DNA from: Gammaproteobacteria bacterium
GTDB lineage: Bacteria > Pseudomonadota > Gammaproteobacteria > Pseudomonadales > Azotimanducaceae
DNA length: 64,000 nt
Assembly (NCBI GenBank): GCA_009840545.1
Contig: VXNM01000003.1
Coordinates: 62,001-126,000, forward strand
Reading direction: 5' to 3'
Part shown: piece by piece, positions 44,828 to 54,177 of the stretch
Layout of the letters: the number at the start of each line of letters is the position of its first letter
Position numbering within the stretch: position 1 is the first letter of the stretch
The notes under the pieces: model-generated
Database searches by the model: none
What the model was told of the DNA's origin: nothing
Seen by the model: the letters and a program-made list of their open reading frames with translations, nothing else
Position numbers and translations under genes: made by a program

Positions 44828-45883
44828 ATGAAAACACTAAGAGGACCAGCGATTTTTCTGGCTCAGTTCATCGACGACTCTGAACCATTCGACAACATCG
44901 AATCAATGGCTGAGTGGGCAGCAAATTTGGGCTTTGTTGGCATTCAGGTTCCTATTGGAAATCCTCGTTTCATCGATGTCAAGCAAGCCGCTGAAAGCAA
45001 ATCGTATTGTGACGATCTGTCGGGTCGAGTAGGGCAGTACGGCATTGAGATATCCGAGTTGTCAACCCATCTGGAAGGTCAACTAGTAGCGGTTCACCCA
45101 GCTTACGATGAACTCTTTGATGGATTCGCCCCTGAGGAATTTCGTGGCAATCCCTCAGCACGCACCGAATGGGCAATCGAGCAAGTCAAACTGGCAGCAA
45201 GAGCGAGTCGCAATCTGAACCTCGATGCACATGTCACTTTTTCGGGCGCGTTGCTATGGCCAATGATGTATCCGTGGCCGGCGCGGCCAGCCGGATTGGT
45301 TGAGGAAGGATTTCGCGAGCTTGCAAATCGATGGCGGCCGATTCTCGACGAATTTGAGGAATACGGTGTCGATGTTTGCTACGAGATTCATCCAGGTGAA
45401 GACCTTCACGACGGCATCACATTCGAGCAGTTTCTCGACGAAGTCGACGGGCACTCACGTGCAAACATTCTCTACGACCCGAGTCACTTTCTCCTGCAAC
45501 AGTTGGACTATCTATCGTTCATCGACATCTATCACGATCGCATCAAGATGTTTCATGTAAAGGACGCAGAGTTCAATCCTACTGGACGCCAGGGGGTTTA
45601 TGGTGGCTATCAAGATTGGTTGCAACGGGCAGGTCGATTTCGTTCGTTGGGAGATGGTCAAATTGACTTCAGGTCAATTTTTTCGAAGCTGGCGGGATAC
45701 GACTATTCAGGTTGGGCTGTACTCGAATGGGAGTGCTGTTTAAAGCACCAAGAAGACGGTGCAAGGGAAGGTGCGACTTTCATACGAGACCACATTATTC
45801 GAGTCACCGACAAAGCGTTTGACGACTTCGTCGCTGTTGATTCCGATGCTGATATGAACCGCCGAGTCCTAGGATTGAATTGA
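44828..45883 (+). CDS. Xylose-isomerase-like TIM-barrel protein, 351 aa
   Basis: This sugar isomerase/epimerase of the AP-endonuclease-2 superfamily shows its metal ligands in order: Glu in 'VCYEIHPGEDLHDG', Asp in 'ILYDPSHFLLQ', His in 'KMFHVKDAEF' and Glu in 'AVLEWECCLK'. 'LSTHLEGQLV' and 'HVTFSGALLWPMMYPWP' belong to the subgroup that neighbours Gfo/Idh/MocA dehydrogenases. AAGGAG lies 7 nt before the ATG. It is probably cotranslated with the dehydrogenase just upstream. The product step is likely an isomerisation or hydrolysis of the oxidised sugar (inference). Confidence 0.9.
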   Translation: MKTLRGPAIFLAQFIDDSEPFDNIESMAEWAANLGFVGIQVPIGNPRFIDVKQAAESKSYCDDLSGRVGQYGIEISELSTHLEGQLVAVHPAYDELFDGFAPEEFRGNPSARTEWAIEQVKLAARASRNLNLDAHVTFSGALLWPMMYPWPARPAGLVEEGFRELANRWRPILDEFEEYGVDVCYEIHPGEDLHDGITFEQFLDEVDGHSRANILYDPSHFLLQQLDYLSFIDIYHDRIKMFHVKDAEFNPTGRQGVYGGYQDWLQRAGRFRSLGDGQIDFRSIFSKLAGYDYSGWAVLEWECCLKHQEDGAREGATFIRDHIIRVTDKAFDDFVAVDSDADMNRRVLGLN

Positions 45884-45971
45884 ATCGTTATTGACTGCGC
45901 AAGCCTGCATTTCCTAACTTGCTGATCGAACTAAAATACGCTTCGCGATTTCAGTCCCTTCAAAGGAATCA

Positions 45972-46865
45972 GTGCAACAGACCCGCATAGTTCTCGACTT
46001 GCTAGACATGACGAAGCCACGTGTCGTGCTTCTCATGCTCGCTTGTGCGCTTGTCGGAATGCTCTTGGCTTCGCAAAATTCGGTGTCCCTTCCGCTCATT
46101 GCGGCTGGGCTACTTGGAATTGCCTTGGTAGCCGGCAGCGCGGCCGTCATGAACCATGTCATCGATGCGGAATGGGATCGAAGAATGGCTCGGACCCAGA
46201 ACCGTCCCGTGGCAACGGGACGGATACGTCCTCGAGAAGGAATCTTGTTTTCGTTGGTTTTGGGGGTAGCTGGAGCGACCGTACTCTTTGTATTTGTCAA
46301 TCCACTAGCCGCTTGGCTCAATCTGGCTTCGTGGCTTGGCTATGGCATTTTCTATTCGATATTCTTAAAGCACAACACTTCTCAAAATATTGTTGTAGGT
46401 GGACTCTTTGGTGCCGCACCTCCTCTACTGGGATGGGTCTCAATCACCAACACCATCGAACCTGGTGCTCTCGTGCTTGTGCTCATCATTTTCCTGTGGA
46501 CTCCCCCACACTTCTGGGCACTCGCCATTGATCGCATCAAAGACTACAAGTCCGCCGGAATACCCATGTTGCCGCTCACGCATGGCGACAGATATACAAG
46601 GTGGTGGATTCTTGCGTACACCGTACTCCTGTTTGTGTCCACGCTTCTACCTTTCTTTATAGGTATGAGTGGCTGGCTCTATCTTTCGGTGGCCGTGCTG
46701 CTGGGAATTGTCTATCTAGGCTATTCGGTCGCGATGTTGGTCGTTGAAGATCCCACGTTGCCGCTAAAGTCTTTCCGTTATTCGATTACATATTTGACAG
46801 TTCTGTTTGCAGGACTTCTGCTTGATCACTACCTTCCAGAAATTACCACGGCATTGACCGTTTGA
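45972..46865 (+). CDS. ctaB: Protoheme IX farnesyltransferase, 297 aa
   Basis: This UbiA-superfamily prenyltransferase makes heme O from heme B and farnesyl diphosphate for terminal oxidases. It has about eight membrane helices. The first Asp-rich motif is 'NHVIDAEWDRRM' with 'TQNRPVATG', and the second block is 'FLWTPPHFWALAI' with 'DYKSAGIPMLP', all typical of CtaB/CyoE. The N-terminal 'DMTKPRVVLLML' fits proteobacterial CtaB. The start is GTG 45972; an ATG at 46008 is an alternative. No cytochrome oxidase subunit or ctaA gene is visible beside it, so it stands alone here. Confidence 0.95.
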   Translation: MQQTRIVLDLLDMTKPRVVLLMLACALVGMLLASQNSVSLPLIAAGLLGIALVAGSAAVMNHVIDAEWDRRMARTQNRPVATGRIRPREGILFSLVLGVAGATVLFVFVNPLAAWLNLASWLGYGIFYSIFLKHNTSQNIVVGGLFGAAPPLLGWVSITNTIEPGALVLVLIIFLWTPPHFWALAIDRIKDYKSAGIPMLPLTHGDRYTRWWILAYTVLLFVSTLLPFFIGMSGWLYLSVAVLLGIVYLGYSVAMLVVEDPTLPLKSFRYSITYLTVLFAGLLLDHYLPEITTALTV

Positions 46866-47600
46866 AGTGACTCCCTCGTCCTAGATCTGCAAGTCTGAGA
46901 CGCAACCTTCGTCACATTCAACATTCTGTGGACATGATCGTCGGCATTCGGCAAGTAACGAAATTTGACAAGATTTCATCTATTTGCCTGTGAACTACTT
47001 AAAATACTACTTGCCTAAGGTAACGGATGAGGAATGCCATCACCTACCACCAATTGGTGTCACCTATTCCTCAGTCGGACTGTCAAGCAACCACAAGTTG
47101 CAAGAGCAGCAAGTTAAAGATGTCCTTACAAGGAAATAACAAAAATGTCATACGACAGAAAACGCCGCCCCTCGAAAGGGGTAGCTCGTCGACTCTGGTC
47201 GGCTTGGCTTAGATTTGGCTCCCCTCGAATCGTTGCAGAAGAACTGCACATGAGAGAGCCGCAATCTGCAAAAGAAGACCGTTCGCCACCTCCAAATTCG
47301 ATCGGAATGAGCTCCGGCGATAGCCAAATGGAGGAAGCCGTCCTATAGCTCAATCAATCCGTCGGATGCTTTATTAAAGCTCCGAAGGAAGCGTCGATCG
47401 AAACATCCACTTTAGTGGAACAACCCAATATTTTGCTACGTACGGGTAAGGCACGCTACTACGAACGACAAGTCGTTTAGTCCGCGCTATTGCTCTTGTT
47501 CCAGGCAAGTTAAATGGAAACTAAAGTGTTCGTGCAGATCGAGTGAATGAAGTATTCGCTGCAATACACGCAAGCAAATCAGAAACACGGCAAAAGACTT
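46866..47600. other. 735-bp sparse region after ctaB
   Basis: Only one short possible gene (47145-47348) lies here. A TTGACA at 46966-46971 and a TAAAAT at 47001-47006 are too far apart to make a standard promoter. I see no RNA gene or strong hairpin. Confidence 0.5.
47145..47348 (+). CDS. Possible small basic protein, 67 aa
   Basis: ATG 47145 is preceded by AAGGAA with about 9 nt spacing, a fair ribosome site. The product begins very basic ('MSYDRKRRPSKGVARRLW') and ends polar and acidic. No family is recognised. It stands alone in a long spacer, so it may be a genuine short gene or chance. Confidence 0.35.
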   Translation: MSYDRKRRPSKGVARRLWSAWLRFGSPRIVAEELHMREPQSAKEDRSPPPNSIGMSSGDSQMEEAVL

Positions 47601-48557
47601 CTATTTCGATCGCCTATCTCGATCAATTTGCGCCATCAATGAAAAGGGTTCTTGCCGTTTGCTTTCGTCGCCAAACTCTCGATAGAGCGTTTGCACGTTG
47701 ACTCCTATTCGTTCGGAGTCTCCCCAGTCTTCGAACTGAGTTAAGGAGATATCCATCGCCGCGTCGTAAACCGACATACCAGCACGGTACCTGGCGTACG
47801 CTTCGTCCCGAATGTAAACGAGATAGTCCCGCACTGCTCGGACGCCATCCTTGTCGGTGATGGGACCATGCCCAGGAACGATGGTTTCCAAATCCAACTC
47901 CAACATGTAGTCGCACGCGGATATCCAATTGGCAACCGGACCCACCCACAAAATTGGGTGTCCCTCAATAAAGAGTATGTCTCCCGTAAACATGAGACGG
48001 TCTTCGACGCAATGTACAAGGATGTCTCCCTGCGTATGGCATGGTCCCACTCTCTTGAGTCGCAGGGTCTTGTCACCTACAGAGAGGTCGAGCAACTCAT
48101 CGAATGTTCTATTCGGCAGTGTCATGGTGATTCCTTCGAAATCAAACTTGCCAAAGCATCTCTGCAAGAATTCTCCGGTAGATCCCATGTTGGGTGTGTT
48201 GCGCATGATGTTCACGAGACGATCAGGATCGTCTTGTGCCAATTCTCGATAGGTTGCCGTTGAGGAGATGATTTCGTCAGCGCCCACGAGTTCGTTTCCG
48301 TTGCAGTGATCCTGGTTAGCGTGGGTGTTTACAAGAGTCTTAATGTGTCTGGCATCGTCCGTGGCTCTTTGCATCGCAACGAGCATTTCTTGAGTCAAAC
48401 GAAGATCGAACAATGTGTCGACCAGCAAAGATTCACCATGATCGACGATGAGCCCGGCGTTGCTCCAACCCCAACCACCATCGGGCTGAATCCAAGCAAA
48501 TGCACCGGATCCTAGGTCATGGAGCCCATGTGTAAAGGGTCTGGTTCCGAGCCCCAT
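47601..48557 (-). CDS. MBL-fold metallo-hydrolase with HxNxDH variant motif, 318 aa
   Basis: This metallo-beta-lactamase fold has the motif 'NTHANQDHCNGN', where the second His of HxHxDH is Asn. Remaining ligands appear in 'VGPCHTQGDILVH', 'LMFTGDILFIEGHP' and 'IVPGHGPITD'. MBL proteins with 'THANGDH' are common in actinobacteria and related groups, so the Asn is a subfamily trait rather than decay. It is the last gene of the F420 operon, 33 bp after fbiC, which hints at an F420-related or thioester substrate, unproven. Length is typical. Confidence 0.85.
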   Translation of the reverse strand: MGLGTRPFTHGLHDLGSGAFAWIQPDGGWGWSNAGLIVDHGESLLVDTLFDLRLTQEMLVAMQRATDDARHIKTLVNTHANQDHCNGNELVGADEIISSTATYRELAQDDPDRLVNIMRNTPNMGSTGEFLQRCFGKFDFEGITMTLPNRTFDELLDLSVGDKTLRLKRVGPCHTQGDILVHCVEDRLMFTGDILFIEGHPILWVGPVANWISACDYMLELDLETIVPGHGPITDKDGVRAVRDYLVYIRDEAYARYRAGMSVYDAAMDISLTQFEDWGDSERIGVNVQTLYREFGDESKRQEPFSLMAQIDRDRRSK

Positions 48558-48590
48558 ATGAACTACTCGCCCGGATTTGGGAGGAACTTG

Positions 48591-51017
48591 CTAAAGCGCT
48601 TGATTGCGAACCAATTCATGAGTTCGAAGGCGTTCATACTTTCTTGCAGGAGTATTTTCGATCTCATCGAGCGGCACCGCCCGGAGGCCCCGTGAGTGTA
48701 TGGATTCTTCGACATCGTCGTAAAGAGTCGTACGCTGTCTTGGTATGCGGCCAACCGAGCGTATGAGTTCTTCCATGCGATCGGGGGACGTTTCCTGTCC
48801 ATGAAGAGTACCGGCAGCACGAGAAATGCTCTCGTTCATGAGTGTCCCGCCCAAGTCATTGCATCCTGCATTCAATGCTGCTGCGACTCCTTTGTGACCG
48901 AGTTTCACCCAACTGGCTTGAATGTTGGTTATGTGCGGATGAAGAACGAGACGGGCGACCGCGTGCATCAAAATTGCTTCGCGAAAGGTAGGTCCACGCC
49001 GCGCCTTTCCCTTTAAGTACATGGGTGCTTCCATGTGTACAAATGGCAACGGCACAAATTCCGTGAAACCTCCAGTTTTTTTCTGTAGGTCGCTTATACG
49101 TATGAGGTGCCTCGCCCAATGCTTGGGTTCCTCTATATGCCCGTACATGATGGTGGCTGTGGTCCTGAATCCTACTTCGTGCGCAGTCTCCATAACTTCG
49201 AGCCACTGAGCCGTGTTGATTTTGTCCGCACAAATCACTGCACGGACCTCGTCATCGAGTATTTCCGCGGCCGTTCCAGGCAATGTACCAAGCCCGGCTT
49301 CCTTAAGTTCCTGAAGATACCCCTTAAGCGATCGATTTGAGGTTGCCGCTCCCTGCCACACTTCAAGAGGCGAAAACGCATGGATGTGTATATTGGGCAC
49401 CGCATTCTTTACGGCACTCAGAATGTCAACGTACTTGGATCCGGTGTATTCGGGGTGGATCCCGCCCTGCATACAAACTTCAGTAGCACCACGATCCCAT
49501 GCTTCAGTGACGCGTCGTTGGATTTCTTCATCGGATAAATCGTAGGGTCGCCCTCGAAGGTTCTCTGAGAGTTTGCCTTTTGAAAATGCGCAGAACTGAC
49601 ATTTGAAGTAGCAGATGTTCGTGTAGTTGATATTGCGATTGACAACATACGAAACAACATCGCCATTTACTTGCTTGCGTAATTCGTCGGCGGACTGAAC
49701 AACTGCATCGAACTCGTCTCCGCGTGCTTCAAATAGCGAGACGATCTGAGCCTCATTGAGATCTTCACCGTATCTTGCTTGTTCTAGAACTCCACTCAAT
49801 CGAGTTGATCGTGAGGACGGTTGCGCGACTCGATCAAGAAATTCGTTTGGAGGGTCCTGTGTGTCTCCAGGACACCAGGAATCCACTCTAGGCATTCCTT
49901 CTGCATCAACTTTGTCGAGAAGTGTTGTCTTTAATTCGTCTGCAATCCAGGTGTCGGCATCTCGAATGTATTCGGGATAGACCGTCAATCTTTCGTGGAG
50001 GTACTTGCCCGCCGATTCGGTGGCGCGGCTCAATTCCTGCAAGTGCGGCCAGGGAGCTTCTGGATTTACATAGTCCGGTGTCAATGGAGACACTCCGCCC
50101 CAGTCGTTGATTCCCGAGTTCACGATTTGCGGCAATACACCAGGACTCAGATTGGGTGGTGCTTGAATGCTCATTTCGGACCCAAAGAGAATTCGTGCGA
50201 CTGCAATAGTCCAAAGTAGTTCATCGAGATCCGGCTCGGGAGCATTCTTCATCTTGGTGCCCGGCTTAGCTCGGAAGTTTTGAATGATCACTTCCTGAAT
50301 GTGACCGTACTCTTGATGAATGTTTCGGATCGCCAACAGGGACTCAATCCGTTCCAACCTAGTCTCGCCAATTCCAATCAATATTCCGGTGGTAGTTGGA
50401 ACTCGCCCTTCTCCAAGGCGGCGCAAGGTATCCAATCGAACCTCGGGGATCTTGTCTGGAGATCCGTAGTGAGGCAATCCTTTTTCCGTAAGACGATCGG
50501 ACGCCGACTCAAGCATGATTCCCATAGACGGCGCAATCGTGCGCAAGGAGGTTAGTTCTTCGGTGGTTAGGTTGCCGGGATTCAAGTGAGGCAGCAGACC
50601 TGTTTCTTCCAACACTCTTTTTGCCGCTCCTCCCAAGTACTCGATTGTGGAGGAGTAGCCATGACTTTCCAGCCACTCTCGTGCTGCTCGATAGCGCAGT
50701 TCCGGTTTTTCTCCCAGCGTAAACAGGGCTTCTTTGCATCCCATCTCCGCACCGGAGCGGGCAACGTCGATCACTTCCTCGGGTGAGAGATAGACAGACT
50801 CAAGGTGACGTGGTGTTTGTGCGAAAGTGCAGTAGTGACAGACATCGCGACACAATTGCGTCAGCGGAATAAAGACCTTTTTCGAATAGGTAATCGTGTC
50901 GCCAAATCCCAGGTCTCGTAGTGTGCAGGCGAGTTGAGCGATTTCAGACGTGTCAGAAACGCTTTCCAAGCGAAGAGCTTGCTCATCATTTGGTTTTGGC
51001 TGAATTGAGAAACTCAT
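48591..51017 (-). CDS. fbiC: 7,8-didemethyl-8-hydroxy-5-deazariboflavin synthase (CofG-CofH fusion), 808 aa
   Basis: Two radical-SAM modules in one chain make the F0 chromophore of coenzyme F420 from tyrosine and 5-amino-6-ribitylaminouracil. The N-terminal CofG half carries 'CRDVCHYC' (Cys56, 60, 63), the C-terminal CofH half 'CYFKCQFC' (about 467-474). 'GCNDLGGTLMNESISRAAG' near the C-terminus is typical of CofH. The fused form is usual in actinobacteria and in the few proteobacteria with F420; archaea and cyanobacteria have split genes. It sits 42 bp after cofC on the minus strand in a complete F420 operon. Confidence 0.96.
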   Translation of the reverse strand: MSFSIQPKPNDEQALRLESVSDTSEIAQLACTLRDLGFGDTITYSKKVFIPLTQLCRDVCHYCTFAQTPRHLESVYLSPEEVIDVARSGAEMGCKEALFTLGEKPELRYRAAREWLESHGYSSTIEYLGGAAKRVLEETGLLPHLNPGNLTTEELTSLRTIAPSMGIMLESASDRLTEKGLPHYGSPDKIPEVRLDTLRRLGEGRVPTTTGILIGIGETRLERIESLLAIRNIHQEYGHIQEVIIQNFRAKPGTKMKNAPEPDLDELLWTIAVARILFGSEMSIQAPPNLSPGVLPQIVNSGINDWGGVSPLTPDYVNPEAPWPHLQELSRATESAGKYLHERLTVYPEYIRDADTWIADELKTTLLDKVDAEGMPRVDSWCPGDTQDPPNEFLDRVAQPSSRSTRLSGVLEQARYGEDLNEAQIVSLFEARGDEFDAVVQSADELRKQVNGDVVSYVVNRNINYTNICYFKCQFCAFSKGKLSENLRGRPYDLSDEEIQRRVTEAWDRGATEVCMQGGIHPEYTGSKYVDILSAVKNAVPNIHIHAFSPLEVWQGAATSNRSLKGYLQELKEAGLGTLPGTAAEILDDEVRAVICADKINTAQWLEVMETAHEVGFRTTATIMYGHIEEPKHWARHLIRISDLQKKTGGFTEFVPLPFVHMEAPMYLKGKARRGPTFREAILMHAVARLVLHPHITNIQASWVKLGHKGVAAALNAGCNDLGGTLMNESISRAAGTLHGQETSPDRMEELIRSVGRIPRQRTTLYDDVEESIHSRGLRAVPLDEIENTPARKYERLRTHELVRNQAL

Positions 51018-51059
51018 GGGTTGGCTACAACTGTTAGGAGGAGTTCGATTGTCGGAAGT

Positions 51060-51710
51060 TCAAGATGCTGATGCTTCAAGCATCGCATCTAGTCCATAGT
51101 TGCGAATTACTTGGGCAGTCTCGCTCGTTCTGCCAAGCTCCAATACCTTGCGCAGGTCAAAAATCGTATCAATATCGTGTCCCATATTAGGCAAATGAAT
51201 TGCGACGGGGGTGATACCCACTCTTTCTGCAGCTTCTTTATGGGGTACAAAACTCTTGCCATCAAAAATGTATTCAATCGCATCCGGAGGCGTGCAGATC
51301 AATCCGTTGGTGCCGATCTCTCGATCATCAGGCACTATCGTAACCTCACGATGGCAGCTGACAGCATAGTCAACATCACTACTTCGGATCAGCGGAATAT
51401 CGGCAGGAACGATAAACGTCGACCTAGCAGCAAATCGTTTCATTGCGAATTTCGCCGCTTCTGTTACTGCTTGTGCCAATGTTGATCCGTTGTCGTGATA
51501 TTTTTCTATCCCTTGAATTCCAACGTCTTCCAATGCATCTTTTGAAGGAGACGACACGATTACACCCTCAAGCGATGAAGCACCTACCAATGCTTGAAGC
51601 ACATCGTGAAGCATGGCTTGCGACAAAACTCCCCGTTGCTCTACGTCGAGATGCTCGGCGAGCCGACTTTTGCCGGAAGGTACCCCTTTATATGGAACTA
51701 TCGCCCACAT
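51060..51710 (-). CDS. cofC: Phospholactate/3-phosphoglycerate guanylyltransferase (CofC/FbiD), 216 aa
   Basis: This is a nucleotidyltransferase of the CofC family that activates 2-phospho-L-lactate (or phosphoenolpyruvate, or 3-phosphoglycerate in some bacteria) with GTP for F420 assembly. It has 'WAIVPYKGVPSGKSRLAEHL' at the N-terminus (nucleotide-binding GxxKSRLA) and 'IVPADIPLI' with the metal-binding Asp in the middle. 'DREIGTNGLICTPP' is the family's substrate loop. It starts 6 nt after the stop of cofD. Which three-carbon acid it uses cannot be read off by eye. Confidence 0.93.
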   Translation of the reverse strand: MWAIVPYKGVPSGKSRLAEHLDVEQRGVLSQAMLHDVLQALVGASSLEGVIVSSPSKDALEDVGIQGIEKYHDNGSTLAQAVTEAAKFAMKRFAARSTFIVPADIPLIRSSDVDYAVSCHREVTIVPDDREIGTNGLICTPPDAIEYIFDGKSFVPHKEAAERVGITPVAIHLPNMGHDIDTIFDLRKVLELGRTSETAQVIRNYGLDAMLEASAS

Positions 51711-51716
51711 TGCACT

Positions 51717-52652
51717 TCAGTCGCTAGAGAGTGTCTCGCAAAAGCCCAGAACGTCGCTAGCAAGTTGAACTCGATCATCGAAAGTGCGCATTATCGTTTG
51801 AAACTCGGCAGTTCGTAAGCCCATTCTGTTAATTTCGGCCGAGTGATTTGCGTCTTCCTGATCCAACACGAAACCGGAAATCAGGTCTTGGTAGTGGCTT
51901 GCAACTGTCGTCGCACTCGGTTGGATTCCCAATTCACGCATCATCTTGGCAGTTGGACCCTTGAGAGCAAGCCCCTTAACGATTGGAGAAACAGCGACGA
52001 CTGGAACACTAGTAGTCCGCAGGAAACCAGCCAATTCTGAGATGGACAGTAAAGGATCAATCGAAAGATAGGGATTGGAGGGACACAGAATCACCTTCGA
52101 AATAGAATCCAGATTCAGCTCCGGATTCAAGCGTGCGGCAGCACCGCCTTGATACTCGATACCTGTAACGGTTGGCTCGCACTGTCTTCTTACAAAATAA
52201 TCCTGAAACGGGAGTATTCCTTCGTTAGTCGCGACCATGGTTCGAACCGGGTCGTCACTCATGGGCAGGACTCGATGCTCGATTTGAAATGAGTGAGCAA
52301 TTTCTTGCGTTGCCTCGGTCAATGTCGATCCCGTGCTGAGCAAGGACGATCGATAGACATGAGTAGCGAGATCCTTGTCTCCTAGTCGGAACCAAGTGTC
52401 CCCACCAAGCTGCTTCATGCTCGATTCGAAACTCCATGTCTCGTCCTCCCGTCCCCAACCAGTCTCCTTGTTAGCTCGATCGGCCAAGGTGTATACAAGA
52501 GTGTCCACGTCGGGCGAGATGTGCAATCCGAAATGTTCGAAGTCATCGCCGGTATTGACAAGAAAGACGACATCCTCCGGTGACATCACGTGAGCGAGTC
52601 CCAATGCGAGCTTTGCGCCGCCCACACCTCCAGTAAGAGCAAGTACAGTCAT
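51717..52652 (-). CDS. cofD: 2-phospho-L-lactate transferase (CofD/FbiA), 311 aa
   Basis: It joins the activated three-carbon acid to F0, giving F420-0 (or dehydro-F420-0). The start 'LALTGGVGGAKLALGLAHV' is the classic CofD nucleotide-binding loop. 'NTGDDFEHFGLHISPDVDTLVYTLAD' follows (given in pieces: 'NTGDDFEHFGLHISPD', 'DTLVYTLA'), as do 'GWGREDETW' and 'CPSNPYLSIDPLL'. Length is standard. Its start overlaps the end of cofE by 4 nt (ATGA), so translation is coupled. Confidence 0.96.
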   Translation of the reverse strand: MTVLALTGGVGGAKLALGLAHVMSPEDVVFLVNTGDDFEHFGLHISPDVDTLVYTLADRANKETGWGREDETWSFESSMKQLGGDTWFRLGDKDLATHVYRSSLLSTGSTLTEATQEIAHSFQIEHRVLPMSDDPVRTMVATNEGILPFQDYFVRRQCEPTVTGIEYQGGAAARLNPELNLDSISKVILCPSNPYLSIDPLLSISELAGFLRTTSVPVVAVSPIVKGLALKGPTAKMMRELGIQPSATTVASHYQDLISGFVLDQEDANHSAEINRMGLRTAEFQTIMRTFDDRVQLASDVLGFCETLSSD

Positions 52653-53407
52653 CGAAACAAGTCTTCTTCGATGGGGCGATTGATTGCCGACGCATCTTCG
52701 ATTCCCGGAGGCGCAGCAACACCTCGAACCACTACTGCGGGTACTCGTTCCGTAGTCTCGCCCATGACAAGCGTCGCGGCAGTGGCGATGCTGTCAGCCA
52801 CATTGACAAGCGTTACTTTCAATTCGCGTTCAAAAAGATCCTGACCTCCCCGTCGATCGTCCAAAACACACACATTGGCCGCCCCGATCGCGATGCCTAC
52901 AGTGCCAAGTCGCCATGGACGATTTGCAGAGTCGGAAATGATCACGCCAATGTTCTTGCCTGTGGTTCTACTGAGAGTTTCCTGAAGTCGACGAGCACTT
53001 GCATCGGGGTCGACGGGAAGCAGCAAGCACGAATCTCCAGAGCCATGATCGATGTTGGATTGATCGATTCCTGCATGAGCTCCAACGTGGCCCAGTCGGT
53101 GTCTCGAAATGAGTACGCCGGGTTTCGTGCGCACCACCTCAGTCGACTCTCGAAGAATGAGCTCAACTAATCGAGGATCCTTCTCGGTCTCGTCAGCCAA
53201 TCGAATTGCTTCGTCAGAAGGTTCTACGCTGTCTAGTTGAACCTGCCTGCCTTCCGCTTTGGAAACGATTTTTTGAGCTACGACAACTACATCCAAGTCT
53301 TGTAGTTGTACGTCACAATCGGACAGCCTCTCAATTAGAAGTTCTCCGAGGTTATCTCCCTTCTCAATAAGCGGGAGACCTCGTATCGGAATCAGAGAAA
53401 AGCTCAA
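52649..53407 (-). CDS. cofE: F420-0:gamma-glutamyl ligase (CofE), 252 aa
   Basis: This GTP-dependent ligase adds the glutamate tail to F420-0. Seen are 'DVVVVAQKIVSKAEGRQV', 'HRLGHVGAHAGIDQSNID' (the HAGID/N signature) and 'IISDSANRPWRLGTVGIAIG', all diagnostic of CofE. At 252 residues it has only the ligase domain: the C-terminal nitroreductase-like domain of mycobacterial FbiB, which reduces dehydro-F420, is absent. It overlaps npdG upstream and cofD downstream by 4 nt each. Confidence 0.95.
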   Translation of the reverse strand: MSFSLIPIRGLPLIEKGDNLGELLIERLSDCDVQLQDLDVVVVAQKIVSKAEGRQVQLDSVEPSDEAIRLADETEKDPRLVELILRESTEVVRTKPGVLISRHRLGHVGAHAGIDQSNIDHGSGDSCLLLPVDPDASARRLQETLSRTTGKNIGVIISDSANRPWRLGTVGIAIGAANVCVLDDRRGGQDLFERELKVTLVNVADSIATAATLVMGETTERVPAVVVRGVAAPPGIEDASAINRPIEEDLFR

Positions 53408-54075
53408 CTGGGGTGAGAATCCTGACCCACGATTTTTATTCCGGAATGGGAGATGTCATGACGACGATTGATCTGGATCAGAATACTGGTCAATGCTTCA
53501 GCCGCTGCCGCGTTCTCAATTGGACCTGCATGCCAACCTCGCAGACCCGCCTGTTCAATCAACTCGATAACTTTGTTCCTCGCAGCCCGCTTGTTTCCGG
53601 CGACCAGGACATCGCATTCCACTTGGACATCACGTTGTAGGAGATGGGCAGCAACGTTTTGAAAAGCACTCACCACCATGACTGAATTCCCGAGAAACTC
53701 TTGGGCCCTCTTTCCAGCGCTCCCTTCGGATGGTAGCTGCACAGTACCCACCTTGGGTGGAATCAACGGGACTGTTACATCGATCAAAATCTTGCCGTTC
53801 AATCCCTCACGCACTGACTCCAAAGTTGTAATCTGGTGAGCGGCTGGGACAGTCAGAACAACAATGCTTCCGTTTTGCGCGGCATCCGGGTTTTCCATAG
53901 CCTCAGCTTCGGTATTTGGACTGACTTTTAGAAGATTGGCTACTGCATCATCGGCCTTTTTTTGAGTTCGTGACCCGATAATGATCTTGTGGCCAGACCG
54001 GCTCCAACGTATTGCCAATCCAGTCCCTAGGTCTCCCGTACCACCCAAAATGGAAATGACCTCGTGCTGTGACAT
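53404..54075 (-). CDS. npdG: NADPH:F420 oxidoreductase (NpdG/Fno), about 223 aa
   Basis: It moves hydride between NADPH and F420. The Rossmann N-terminus reads 'ISILGGTGDLGTGLAIR' with 'IIGSRTQKKA' after it, as in archaeal and actinobacterial F420:NADP oxidoreductases. 'VVSAFQNVAAHLLQ' and 'GWHAGPIENAAAAEALT' are family blocks for F420 and dimer contacts. I start at ATG 54075 behind GGAAG; an ATG at 54105 adds 10 residues. It lies 72 bp after the permease gene and is the first F420 gene of the operon, so reduced F420 can be made from NADPH as soon as the cofactor is present. Confidence 0.92.
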   Translation of the reverse strand: MSQHEVISILGGTGDLGTGLAIRWSRSGHKIIIGSRTQKKADDAVANLLKVSPNTEAEAMENPDAAQNGSIVVLTVPAAHQITTLESVREGLNGKILIDVTVPLIPPKVGTVQLPSEGSAGKRAQEFLGNSVMVVSAFQNVAAHLLQRDVQVECDVLVAGNKRAARNKVIELIEQAGLRGWHAGPIENAAAAEALTSILIQINRRHDISHSGIKIVGQDSHPS

Positions 54076-54177
54076 ATTGAAAAGCCGCTTCCAGAAAGTG
54101 AGCATTATCCGTAATCGAAGAGTTTAGCGAGCTCAATCACTAGTGTCGGGACGCTGCCAGAAGTGAAAATCTCGACA

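Noticed and set aside
46966-47006. TTGACA and TAAAAT as a promoter after ctaB
   Set aside because: Spacing of 29 nt is too long for a sigma-70 promoter.
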